Below are positions 11,064 to 20,163 of a DNA stretch of 64,000 bases, piece after piece. The notes under the pieces are model-generated. The model saw only the letters and a list, made by a program, of their open reading frames with translations, was not told the DNA's origin and did no database searches. The stretch lies in NCBI GenBank assembly GCA_949358305.1, contig OX442318.1:8418501-8482500 (forward strand). Reading direction: 5' to 3'. Every line of letters begins with the position of its first letter. Positions within the stretch are counted from its first letter, which is position 1. The position numbers and the translations under genes were made by a program. This stretch comes from Strigamia acuminata (taxonomy: Eukaryota > Arthropoda > Chilopoda > Geophilomorpha > Linotaeniidae).

Positions 11064-11629
11064 TTAATCACCATAAAAGAGAAAATAAAATGTTTTATAT
11101 TCAGACATATCAGTAGAGCATTGATTATCCAAATTAATTGGAGACATTAGATGCAACACCTAAAAATTAAATTTTTGCTATTACAATATAAAGAAATATT
11201 TCTTTTTAACGGAAACTTTTTAAAATCTTGTAAAAACACATTTTATAATCAAACAATTTAAAGAAATTTATTGCTGGGAACAATTTTTTGGCTGTAACAC
11301 AGAATTTATGGGCGGATTTATAATTATCAAACACACATTAAGTGTTCGTAAAACCAATTTGTTCGCACAATCGAACATTAGGTCTAAATAGTGCACTAAA
11401 ATTATTTTTTGCAAACTTATGTAAAATTTTATGTAAAATTTTTGCAAAATTTCTTTTTTTTTCTTTTTAGTAGTTCATTTTTGAAAAATTTAATGCACCG
11501 GTAGATGAAGTGGGGCGCGGAAGATCGTCCTGCTTAAAAATGGGTTGCGATGCTAAAAAGTTTGGGAACCCCTGCTCCATGATAACTAAATTTGAACTTG
11601 ATTTCACAAAGCTAGCATAATTTTCATTC

Positions 11630-11763
11630 AAAAAAATAAAAAACAAAAAATAAAAAATAAAAAACAAAAAATTAAAAATAAAAAATAAAAAATAAAAAAC
11701 AAAAAATAAAAAATAAAAAATAAAAAACAAAAAATAAAAAATAAAAAATAAAAAATAAAAAAT
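11630..11763. repeat. A-rich AAAAATAAAAAAC microsatellite
   Basis: A 7-bp-based repeat (AAAAAAT with AAAAAAC variants) runs for about 130 bp in the 800-bp spacer between Ig2 and Ig3. The rest of that spacer (11090-11630) is AT-rich with nothing recognisable. Confidence 0.85.
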
Positions 11764-11861
11764 TGCTGTACTGTACAATTTTTTCAGATATCCTTTTCAT
11801 TCACTCAACATCCTGCACAACATGCAGACACATATTATTCTCCTAGATTTCACACAAAGCT

Positions 11862-13335
11862 ATGGATTACACAAGGCTTTTCATTATCCTCTTCACTTTA
11901 CCTATTTCAAGTAAGTTTATACATTTAATCACTAGAGGAATATATATATCAACAATTTCTTTCTAGACTGTGACTTATTCAAGCAGACTGCCTTAGATTT
12001 TGAGTATGTTAATTCTGATACACCAATTATCCTTCCTTGTCAAGTGAACGCAACAGTCAAAACTTGTGGTTGGTTGAAGAATGGCATTCCCCTTGTCATG
12101 GAACATGGAAAACATGAAATGCATGGTGAAGCAACTGTTGGAGCTTGTTCACTTTACATTTACCACCCTCAAATAGGCGAAGACACCACTTTCTACAATT
12201 GTAACCCTTTGATTGATTATACAGAAACACTCATATCTCTTCCATACAGAGTCTTAGCGCGAAGTATTTAACAAATTCCATTTTAGTAAATATCATTTTA
12301 GTAACATAATTTTCAGAGGGTATTGCCAAGATATCCAGATCACCCTACAGTCTATCACTCGAACTTGCCATGAATGGGTCACCTGTCAATAGAAAAATGA
12401 CTGTTAGCGGTCTCGTTGGAGCCACGACAAGAATCCGTTGGTTTGTGGACGGTGAACAAAAAACTGCCAATGTTCTGTTCACTGATAAACCTAGAGGAAT
12501 GAGCCAACTGGAAAGTTCTTTGCAAGTAACATCAAAAACAGAAGCTGTGTTAGTACATTACTGTATTGAGGTAAAAACAAAGACAATTTACAAAGAGGTC
12601 TTCGTCGGTGTTGTTTACGGTAAGTGTAATTGATGTTTTTCACATTAATAATTACACATAAATGTATTCCTTGTCAGTTATTGGTGACACATATCAATTA
12701 AGTGATTTTCCTGAGCCATTGATAAGAACATTGCCATTCAAGCGTATGTTTTCTTCTCCCCTAAAGTTTTTATTATTGCATTCATTAATATTAATGTACT
12801 TCTAGTTACTCCACCAAAACTCAGAATGTTCTGGTATTACAAAGGGAAAGAAACAATGGTCAATGACAACAGGATTATATTGAAAGTCAATGACATTAAA
12901 GATGGTGAATTGACTGTGAAATGTGTGGATATTGCCGCTTCGCCAACAATTTATTTAAAATGGGGTCTCATTGATCCCAATGGAAATGCTGACATCATTG
13001 ATGAAGGCAGTGAATTCGAAGTAAAGCAATCGGGCGGAGAAATGATCACAGCCCGTGTCAAGTTTCTTTATCCCAGCCACCACATTAGCCTGCAGTGTCA
13101 AGCAAAAAATATTATACATGAAGGTGTTGAAAGGCACTTGTCTGTGGTAATCACAGTCAGAGGTAAAACTAAAAATTATTTAAACACTAAATAATTAATG
13201 TACTAAATTTTTTTTTTTTTTTTAGAACAAGATGCTTGTTTTGTTGCTGGTCAAATCAGTTCTGGTGAATCCCAGTTGCTGCCGTCACTTTTACTGTCAA
13301 CGGTGACGTTTTTAATTTTTCTTAAAGATATTTAG
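11862..13335 (+). CDS. Ig3: three-domain Ig protein with GPI-type tail, 393 aa
   Basis: Six exons are inferred: 11862-11910, 11967-12263, 12317-12619, 12678-12743, 12806-13162 and 13226-13335 (1182 nt in frame; all introns phase 1, GT-AG). Residues 1-16 are a signal peptide. Domain 1 (17-115) has the LPCQVNATVKTCGWLKNG ... GACSLYIYHP ... FYNCNP pattern, which resembles nephrin/kirre-type Ig domains. Domain 2 is 116-216 (TRIRWFVDG ... VHYCIEV), a 22-residue linker is exon 4, and domain 3 is 239-357 (LTVKCVDI ... ISLQCQAKN). Exon 6 ends in a hydrophobic stretch (LLPSLLLSTVTFLIFLKDI), GPI-like. Exon borders and phases match Ig2, so the genes are tandem paralogues. AATAAA at 13421 overlaps the convergent lectin's end. 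A second copy of exons 5-6 lies at 28564-29091. Confidence 0.8.
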
Positions 13336-13429
13336 ATGTAAAGTGGTGGTTGTTATATCATAAAATAGAATTAGTTCAGTAATAATTATCTTTTCATTTG
13401 TTTCTGGTTACAAATTCGCCAATAAATCA

Positions 13430-14268
13430 TTAAAGTTCACAAAGAAATCGAACAAAATCATGTCTGTTACCATAATCGTATTCTCGCCAGGTACAATTAA
13501 GATCGTTCCAACAAGGAACGCCATCCACAATGAAAATATGAACACAATGTTCTGTACCACCATGTGCATGGTTTGGTTCACCCGGACCCCAATTGGTTGT
13601 GGTAAAATTCTGTCCTGTGGTCAACCAATAATATTTTCCATCTCTGTTAAATTCAGAGCCAGAAGTCCAAAAACTTCGTGGTGCTAAAAAAAATTGTACA
13701 ATTTCGAGAGGAAAAAATTATATAAAAATTAAATAAAAAATCATAAAAACGTGGACAAAATGTCAAAATATTCAAATAAAAGCCCGTGATAAACTACGGT
13801 TTAATGACGGCATGTGATACCAATATTTTAGCATATTTTGTGCACAAATTTTACATAATTAGTCATCTGATAATTTTCTTACGAGTGCTATCCATGCTGG
13901 TAATAAAAGCATTGAGAGCATCAGATTCGGATTGTGTCTCAATGCTTACTAGCTCTGACTTCAAGTATTTGCAATACGTAATTCCTTCCAAAAAAGTACC
14001 ACTCTGTTGTGAAAAGTGGTAACAAGAATTGTACAATGGTACGAAACCAAACCTACATTTTTCGCATTTTCAATAAGAACCAATGGGACAATCAGCTATG
14101 ACTGCACCCATAAAACAGCAAATGATGGCCACTTGGACTGTAAATAAAAATTAAACACTAAAATTAAACAATCTAACGTGTCTATACTGGAATTATGCAT
14201 TACAGAATAATGTCCAGCAAGGAGAAAAATCAAGAAAACTTACAAAGTTGGAACACCTTAGCACCCAT
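13430..14268 (-). pseudogene. C-type lectin pseudogene (copy A)
   Basis: The exon structure matches the neighbouring intact lectin: exon 1 14268-14244 (ATG), exon 2 14137-13883, exon 3 13683-13430, all junctions phase 1 and with good splice sites. It encodes a signal peptide (exon 1 plus the FQVAIICCFMGAVIA start of exon 2) and a C-type lectin domain with the calcium/sugar motif EPN and WND, as in mannose-type lectins. An in-frame TGA at 14072-14070, where the paralogue has TCG (Ser), cuts the protein just after the signal peptide. The splice sites and the rest of the frame are intact, so the inactivation appears recent. Read-through or use of a later start cannot be excluded. Confidence 0.75.
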
Positions 14269-14535
14269 AATGTCAAACTATGAGCAAAAACCAATACGAA
14301 TTCGCTTTTATCTTCTTGATCTCTGATACTACACACTAATGATTAATTTGTTTACATTTGACAATATTCCAATTGACTATGTTGATAATTATAAGTGATA
14401 ATTATAAGTGATAATTCCAAATCATGTGCACAGACCACAGATTATGTCGAATAATGTCTTCATAACATAATATCTATAAAATAATTTTAGAATTTTATGG
14501 AAAATTTTGAAGTATCTAAATTGTTTTGTTGCATG

Positions 14536-14700
14536 ATCTTATTCTAGTGAATCCCAGTTGTTGCCATCACTTTTGCGATTTTTTTTATTTATGTTAAAAA
14601 TGTTTACATGTAAACCAATGCTATTACACTAACAGAATCATGGTTCAGTTATTTAATTATCCTTTCATTTGTTTCTAGTGACAAATTTGCCAATAAATTA
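14536..14700 (+). pseudogene. Remnant of the Ig3 last exon and 3' UTR
   Basis: The segment starting GTGAATCCCAGTTGTTGCCA (14547) and the following CTTTCATTTGTTTCTAGTGACAAATT...CCAATAAATTATT match the last coding exon and 3' UTR of Ig3 (13265-13430) with small gaps and substitutions. The frame is no longer usable. It marks the left end of the second duplication unit, so the block [Ig3 3' end + lectin] was copied in tandem. Confidence 0.75.
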
Positions 14701-15374
14701 TTATTCATCACAATATTCAGATTGTTCACAAATAAATCGAACCGATTCATGTCTATCACCATTAACGTATTCTCGCTTGGTACAAGTAAGATCGTTCCAA
14801 CAAGGAACGTCATCCTTAAAGAAAATATGAATACAATGTTCTGCACCGGCATGGTTTGGTTCACCCTGACACCAATTGGTTGTGTTAAAATTCTGACCTG
14901 TACTCAACCAATAATAATTCCCATCTCTGTTAAAATCATAGCCAGAAGTCCAAAAATTTCGTGGTGCTAAAAGAAATAGTATCATTTATTGCATAATTTG
15001 TCATCTGATGCGTTTTCTTACGAGTGCTATCCATGCTGGTAATAAAAGCATTAAGAGCATCAGATTCGGATTGTGTTTCAATGCTTACTAGCGATGACTT
15101 CAAGTCTTTGCAATACGCAATTCCCTCAAGAAAAGTACCACTCTCTTCTGAAAAGTGGTAACAAGAATTGTGCAATTGTACGAAATCAGACCTACATATC
15201 TCGCATTTCGACTGAAAAGCAATGTGACAATCATCAGCGACGACTGCAGCCACACAACAGCAAATGACGGCCACTTGAATTGTTCAAATAAAAATAACAA
15301 TTATTTAATTAATTATGCATTACAAAACATTGACCATCAAACACTACGAAAGATAACTTACAAAATCGCAACAT
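14701..15374 (-). CDS. Secreted C-type lectin, 176 aa (copy B, intact)
   Basis: Three exons are inferred on the minus strand: 15374-15362, 15273-15022 and 14966-14701 (531 nt in frame, phase-1 junctions). The N-terminus (MLRFLAVICCCVAAVVA) is a good signal peptide. The C-type lectin domain spans about residues 24-170, with CX2C near the start (KCEIC), EPN at 124-126, WND at 145-147 and the terminal cysteines expected for the fold; EPN plus WND predict Ca2+-dependent mannose-type sugar binding. Compared with copy A, the ancestral ATG is lost and a new ATG 7 bases upstream of the exon 1 donor is used, while the exon 2 acceptor has moved about 6 bp downstream; together they restore the frame. 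Likely a secreted pattern-recognition lectin. It is convergent with the Ig3 remnant. Confidence 0.8.
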
Positions 15375-16038
15375 TTCAGCACCCCAGTATCAAACTAAAT
15401 ACAAAAATCAATACGAATTCACTTATCCTCTTTATCTGTCACACAGTATTAATTACGTAAACACACACTCTTGAGTAATTTATTCAAAAGAAATCGTTAT
15501 TTGATCACGCATATTTGGCCTTGAATATGTTTGCAGTAGACATTATTGGCAATATTCCAACTGAATATCTTGATGATTATAATTCCACATCTTAATCAGG
15601 TCGTCCTGTGATCGTATGGCGGACAGGGGTCACTGGCCCACCCATAAGCGGCCTTTAAGCAGCTCCGTCCCTCTAGGGGGATCCACGGCCCTGCCAGTCC
15701 ACTGATGGGTCAAAGGAACAAGCATATGGGCCTCCAGGACAGATCTTGAGAAACTTCCAAGATGGACAGTCGTTTGGCAACCACCCACCTTGTCCTTGCC
15801 ACATGATGTATGGCAGAAGATAACAGCCAAACCGACCTCGCTATCCAATTTCAAGTGACTTTATTCATTTAGATAACGCTCGTTATCATTGTTTTAATAA
15901 AGAGATTTAAATGACAATTTTAATACGTGCTTTATACCATAGGCCTTTCGACTGTATCCACACACTCAAGAAATAGTGTAAGACACAGACTCAAAATTAA
16001 CTTCCAAACCAAACATGAAGGAGGGTGTACTACCGTTT
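15375..16038. other. Spacer right of the lectins; unrecognised GC-richer block
   Basis: 15375-15595 holds the lectin upstream region; CAATATTCCAACTGAATAT near 15552 is a copy of the equivalent segment upstream of copy A (14364), marking the right end of the duplication unit. From 15598 to about 15865 comes a GC-richer stretch of unknown origin with no intact frame, followed by AT-rich sequence with AATAAAG near 15897. No gene is supported. Confidence 0.5.
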
Positions 16039-16799
16039 GCGCACAGTATCTTGTTATATAATGCTAAAATAAAGTAAAGTCGGGTGAAGGTAGCCCCGGC
16101 AGGTGAATGTGGCCAAAAATGAAATTTGTAGAAAAAAAATCCCTCACTTTCTGCTAGGCCATTTATCATTTAGTTGTTATTTTTAATTAATCTATCATGG
16201 TTTCAGCTTGCTTAAAAAAAATATTTCACATTTTTGTGATCAATTTAAAAAAATCTAAACATTATTTAAGCATTTCATGTAAAACTAGTGAAAAATGAGG
16301 CCTGAAAAAAGATGTCTGTAAAAAAAAAAGTATTGCTAACTGCTGATTGAAATTTTAAGTACTCATTCTTCAATGTGTTATAATGTTACAAAAACATAAT
16401 AATGCTGCTAACTTTAATAGTTTTGATACAGTGATGTTAGAAAGACAACTCACTCATTCGGAGTTGAATGTGGCCACACACATGGGACAATCAGCTATGA
16501 CTGCACCCATGGCCACACATGGCCACATTCAACCCCAACCGGAAGTAGTCATATCCAATATTGCGGCGCCAATGATGTTGCCACAATGAGCTCACAATTG
16601 AGGTTTGTTTATGCCATTTTACTAATTAATTGAATGAATTTGGCAATATAATGTATTGTAAGTTAAGAATGCCAACACATTACACACCAAAACTTGGTGC
16701 AAGATGAAATAAAACACAATTTTTTAAAAATTTGAAATTTTTTTAAAAATCTGTGAATATTTTTTTATACTAATCTGTAGTAGTTTTTTATACAAATCT

Positions 16800-17958
16800 T
16801 GTCACGGTCCGGTGTTCACGCGTACGAGTAGTACGCATTCTTTCCCCCGTGTTGTGTTCCTAATAAACCCTAATTGTGTTCCTACCTTGTATTGTTTTCA
16901 TTTTGTCTTATGTTTAGCTGAATTCTCCTCATTTTCCCTCATTTCTCCCTTTCTTACCTCTTACTCACTCCTAACTCTCTTCTCTTTCTCTCACTTCTCT
17001 CTTATCTCTTCCTAGTTTTTCTATTTCTGTTTATTATTTTGATGCGAACTCATTTGCATTTCTATTCTGGTCAGTACGCGTCGACGTTAGTCATACACTT
17101 AGTATGCACCAACTGTACTGATTGGCTCTTGACTCTTCCGTGATTGGTTGAGCTTGGATGAGTCCAAGTTTACCTTTCACCCTATTTTTCCCTTTTTTCC
17201 TCAGTTAAGCTCTGTATCCCGAACGCGTAGGTGCTCTTTGGAGCCAGTGCTCATGGCAGAGTCTTAGCTCACTTTCAAAGCTCACTCGCTGCTTTGTTTC
17301 ACCTAGTAGTTCTGAGACATGACTCTAGGTTTTCACCTCATTATTACTAGTGTTAGCTCACACTTTTATCCACTTGAACCTGTCGTTTTTCCGCTTCTTT
17401 TCGTATCGTTTTAAGCGCCGTGACGCGTCGCTATTTAGGCAGGATAAGTTTGTCTGGCTTTCAAACTGAAATCTTTGTGTCTATTTATTTCATGCATTCG
17501 GCGCGTAGCTTAGTTTCGCCGCTCACAACGAGCTTTAGCTTAATTAAGCATTAGTTTGAGGTTTAGTTTAGATTTACGTGACCGTGCAGGCCACTTACGC
17601 ACGCGTTAGCACGCATTTCACGCTTCACTTCGACAGCGAGGCGGACGCTTGTGAGTCGGGACGTTACGTGTTTCGTTTAACTTCGTGTGATCTTGTGATC
17701 TGCACGATACGTTGCGGGACGCGCGTTGGGTCTTGACTCTGGTGACCGCTAAGCAAATTCTGTCCCCCCATTTTAGTAGCTCGGAATACCCGGCCAAAAT
17801 AAATATTCGTGTAAAGATCGGGATCTGGAGTGTGTGCTACCGACATAAGGCGTGCACTCACGGCTGGGCAGGTCTCGAGGACCAGGCTCCCAAGATTTTC
17901 TGTATCGCGGCGTCTTTCAAACGCGTCCCAAACCGCTCGGGAAACGCGATTCATTACA
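16800..17958 (+). repeat. 5' LTR of the complete gypsy element
   Basis: Starts TGTCACGGTCC and ends ATTACA; 1159 bp, matching 25859-27017. AATAAA at 17798-17803 may serve as the poly(A) signal. ACGCGT occurs at 16818, 17076, 17223, 17423, 17601 and 17921. Reading frames inside the LTR on either strand are short and unsupported. Confidence 0.95.
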
Positions 17959-17960
17959 CG

Positions 17961-17978
17961 TGGTGCCGAAACCCGGGA
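17961..17978 (+). promoter_or_regulatory. Primer-binding site of the complete gypsy element
   Basis: TGGTGCCGAAACCCGGGA begins two bases after the LTR end; TGG is the complement of the tRNA CCA end. The exact tRNA was not identified. Confidence 0.75.
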
Positions 17979-18135
17979 GTATTCCGAGTTTTTCTAATTG
18001 CTGCCCATATAAACTGCTTTGCAGTGGGGTTAGCAATTGTTTTTGGAAAAACTAAGGTTTAAGTGGCGTTGTTATTCGCTACTTTTTAAGCAGTAAGATC
18101 ATCCATTTGAGTCACTGCTATAGTTTCTGTCTATC

Positions 18136-20163
18136 ATGGCGGAAGGAGGTCATCTTGACGATGACTCTACAAGTGTGTGGCCCGACTGGTTGCGTCGGGC
18201 GGGTGAGCGGCTTTACGAACGTACGCCGCGCCCGTCTGACTCGCAGCCAAGGCCCAAGTCCGTGCATGGCGTTCCCTTGGCAGGGGATGGTCGGCCGCCA
18301 TCCTACTCGCAAATACACGAGGGTGCTGCAATTGCAGAGATGGGGGCCTCCACAACAGATGGCTCCTATCGCCCCGACACCTCCTCGTCTGTGCATGAGT
18401 CCCGAGTGGATTTTTCAGCGTCAGCGGTGTTGACTCCCCCGGTGCGAAGAAACCCCACCGCTCCTCCGGGATCTAGTCCGGAGGATAATGTTGCTAGGGA
18501 GGAAGTCCAACGTGAACCAGATTGGTTGCGTTATTTACAGCGAGCCGAGCTGGCGCTGAATGAACGCGTTGTCCGAACAATGGAACAATTTAGTCATAAT
18601 ATCGACTGCAGATTGGTACATTGGAGGAATGAGACTCTAGGGGGGATGAGGGATGTAGTTAGGGAGGAAATTGTGGCTTTAACCGTGCAGCCCGTGGAGG
18701 AGGTTATTCCACCTGTTCAGCAGAGACCTCATGACACTCTGCCTGGCGATGGGCCTCCTCCTGGGCAGGATCAGGGGCCGAGACCGGTCCGCTCACGTAT
18801 CCTGACGCCAAGTGAATTTGACAGACAAGGCTTAGCAGGAGAAGGGGGAGCGCCGGGGAATATAAACCCTCCGCTGCCCCCGCGAGAAAGGCCATCGAAC
18901 GTGACAGCCCAAGCGGGCTCGCAAAGATACGCTCCGTCGGAGTATGCCAACAGTGAGGTTATGAGGGACATAATTCGTTCCAAATCCTCGGCTGTCAGCC
19001 TTCCTTCGACGGCAAGTGTTGACCGGGCAGCTGCTGCGCGCGGAAATTCAGTCAATTCGCGTCTCCGGCAGCAAACTTATCCGCCCATACCGGCCCCGCA
19101 GCCCCAGTATGATTTGTCGCATGTGAAATCGGAGAGTGTGCCGAAGTTTGATGAGACGGACCTATCTTATAATGCTGTTGAGCGATTCCTGGCAAAATTG
19201 CGTGCACATTTTGTTATGTCACGCGTGTCGGAGGAGGCGTATATCGACTTGTTTATTCCTTTGGCCTTGGGTGGGAAACCACTAAATTGGTTCCTGCGCC
19301 TGCGTCATAAACCTAAAACATGGAGTGAATTTGTCGTGCGCTTCCGCAGGGTGTATTCCCTATCCGAGGCTGACGCGGCGGTCTTCTTGCAAGATGCGTG
19401 TCAGGAAGTTGGAGAGGATACGGCAGAGTTTCTGTGTGAAATGAGCCGTTACCTTGAATTGACAGGTGTGCTAGGGGATCGGCAGCAGTGGAACTTGGCT
19501 CAGCATTGGCTGCAGCCGCAGATCACCGATACGATGGTCCGCTATGGCGTACATTCCATGTCGCGGGCGATAGATCTGGGTCAGGCGGCGGATCGTGAGT
19601 TGAAGATGCGTGCCCTTCAACACCGTAGATTTGACGAAAAAGGGGTTCGAAAAGGCCCGGTACCCGCTCCCGAACCCAAACCTAGGAAAGTTAGGCTTGG
19701 GGAGACTAAAAAGATGGAACCGACTAAGACAGAGAAACCCCCTGCCCGCCTCCAATTTGATAAACGAAAATTGGTTGCGTTGGCTGAGGTTTTGGGCTAT
19801 CCGATGGCGGACGGTGATGGGCAGAGTGTCGCCGGGCAGTCCCTGAGGAGTGAACCTCCGGCGCCGACACGGGTAACTAGTGTGCCTACGAAGGCCCCGG
19901 AAGCAAAGGTTCCTCCGGGTGTCGCGGTGGCATTGTGTGGCCATGCCGCTCATTCTTTTGCCAACACTGCTAGCCCTCCCAATTTAGTGTTACCACCCGG
20001 AGCTGAGTGGGTGCGAAATCGCAAGGATCGTTGGTATATGCGTGATATTGAAAAACGCATTGCTCTATGTCCCCATTGCTTCAAGCCCTGGCAGTTTCCG
20101 GGAAACGACCTGGGTCCGTCGACCAAGCCGTCCGAGAAGGCGGCGGACCCGAAACGCAAGTAA
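18136..20163 (+). CDS. gag: Gag of the complete gypsy element, 675 aa
   Basis: One frame from ATG 18136 to TAA 20161-20163. The N-terminal ~330 residues are Pro/Arg/Ser-rich and low in structure. Residues about 345-490 form a retrotransposon capsid-type domain (helical, with KPLNWFLRLRHKPKTWSEFV and ITDTMVRYGVHSMSRAIDL). The C-terminal part is basic and Pro-rich. No canonical CX2CX4HX4C zinc knuckle is present; the only candidate metal site is a CPHC pair near residue 650 with an upstream CGH. The frame overlaps pol by 97 nt, with pol in the -1 frame, so Gag-Pol is expected from a -1 frameshift at 20100-20106. Gag forms the particle and packages element RNA. Confidence 0.9.
   Translation: MAEGGHLDDDSTSVWPDWLRRAGERLYERTPRPSDSQPRPKSVHGVPLAGDGRPPSYSQIHEGAAIAEMGASTTDGSYRPDTSSSVHESRVDFSASAVLTPPVRRNPTAPPGSSPEDNVAREEVQREPDWLRYLQRAELALNERVVRTMEQFSHNIDCRLVHWRNETLGGMRDVVREEIVALTVQPVEEVIPPVQQRPHDTLPGDGPPPGQDQGPRPVRSRILTPSEFDRQGLAGEGGAPGNINPPLPPRERPSNVTAQAGSQRYAPSEYANSEVMRDIIRSKSSAVSLPSTASVDRAAAARGNSVNSRLRQQTYPPIPAPQPQYDLSHVKSESVPKFDETDLSYNAVERFLAKLRAHFVMSRVSEEAYIDLFIPLALGGKPLNWFLRLRHKPKTWSEFVVRFRRVYSLSEADAAVFLQDACQEVGEDTAEFLCEMSRYLELTGVLGDRQQWNLAQHWLQPQITDTMVRYGVHSMSRAIDLGQAADRELKMRALQHRRFDEKGVRKGPVPAPEPKPRKVRLGETKKMEPTKTEKPPARLQFDKRKLVALAEVLGYPMADGDGQSVAGQSLRSEPPAPTRVTSVPTKAPEAKVPPGVAVALCGHAAHSFANTASPPNLVLPPGAEWVRNRKDRWYMRDIEKRIALCPHCFKPWQFPGNDLGPSTKPSEKAADPKRK

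Noticed and set aside
17664-18062. Frames of about 100 codons on either strand in the LTR and leader of the complete gypsy element
   Set aside because: They overlap LTR end and primer-binding site and have no domain; duplicated simply because LTRs are duplicated.
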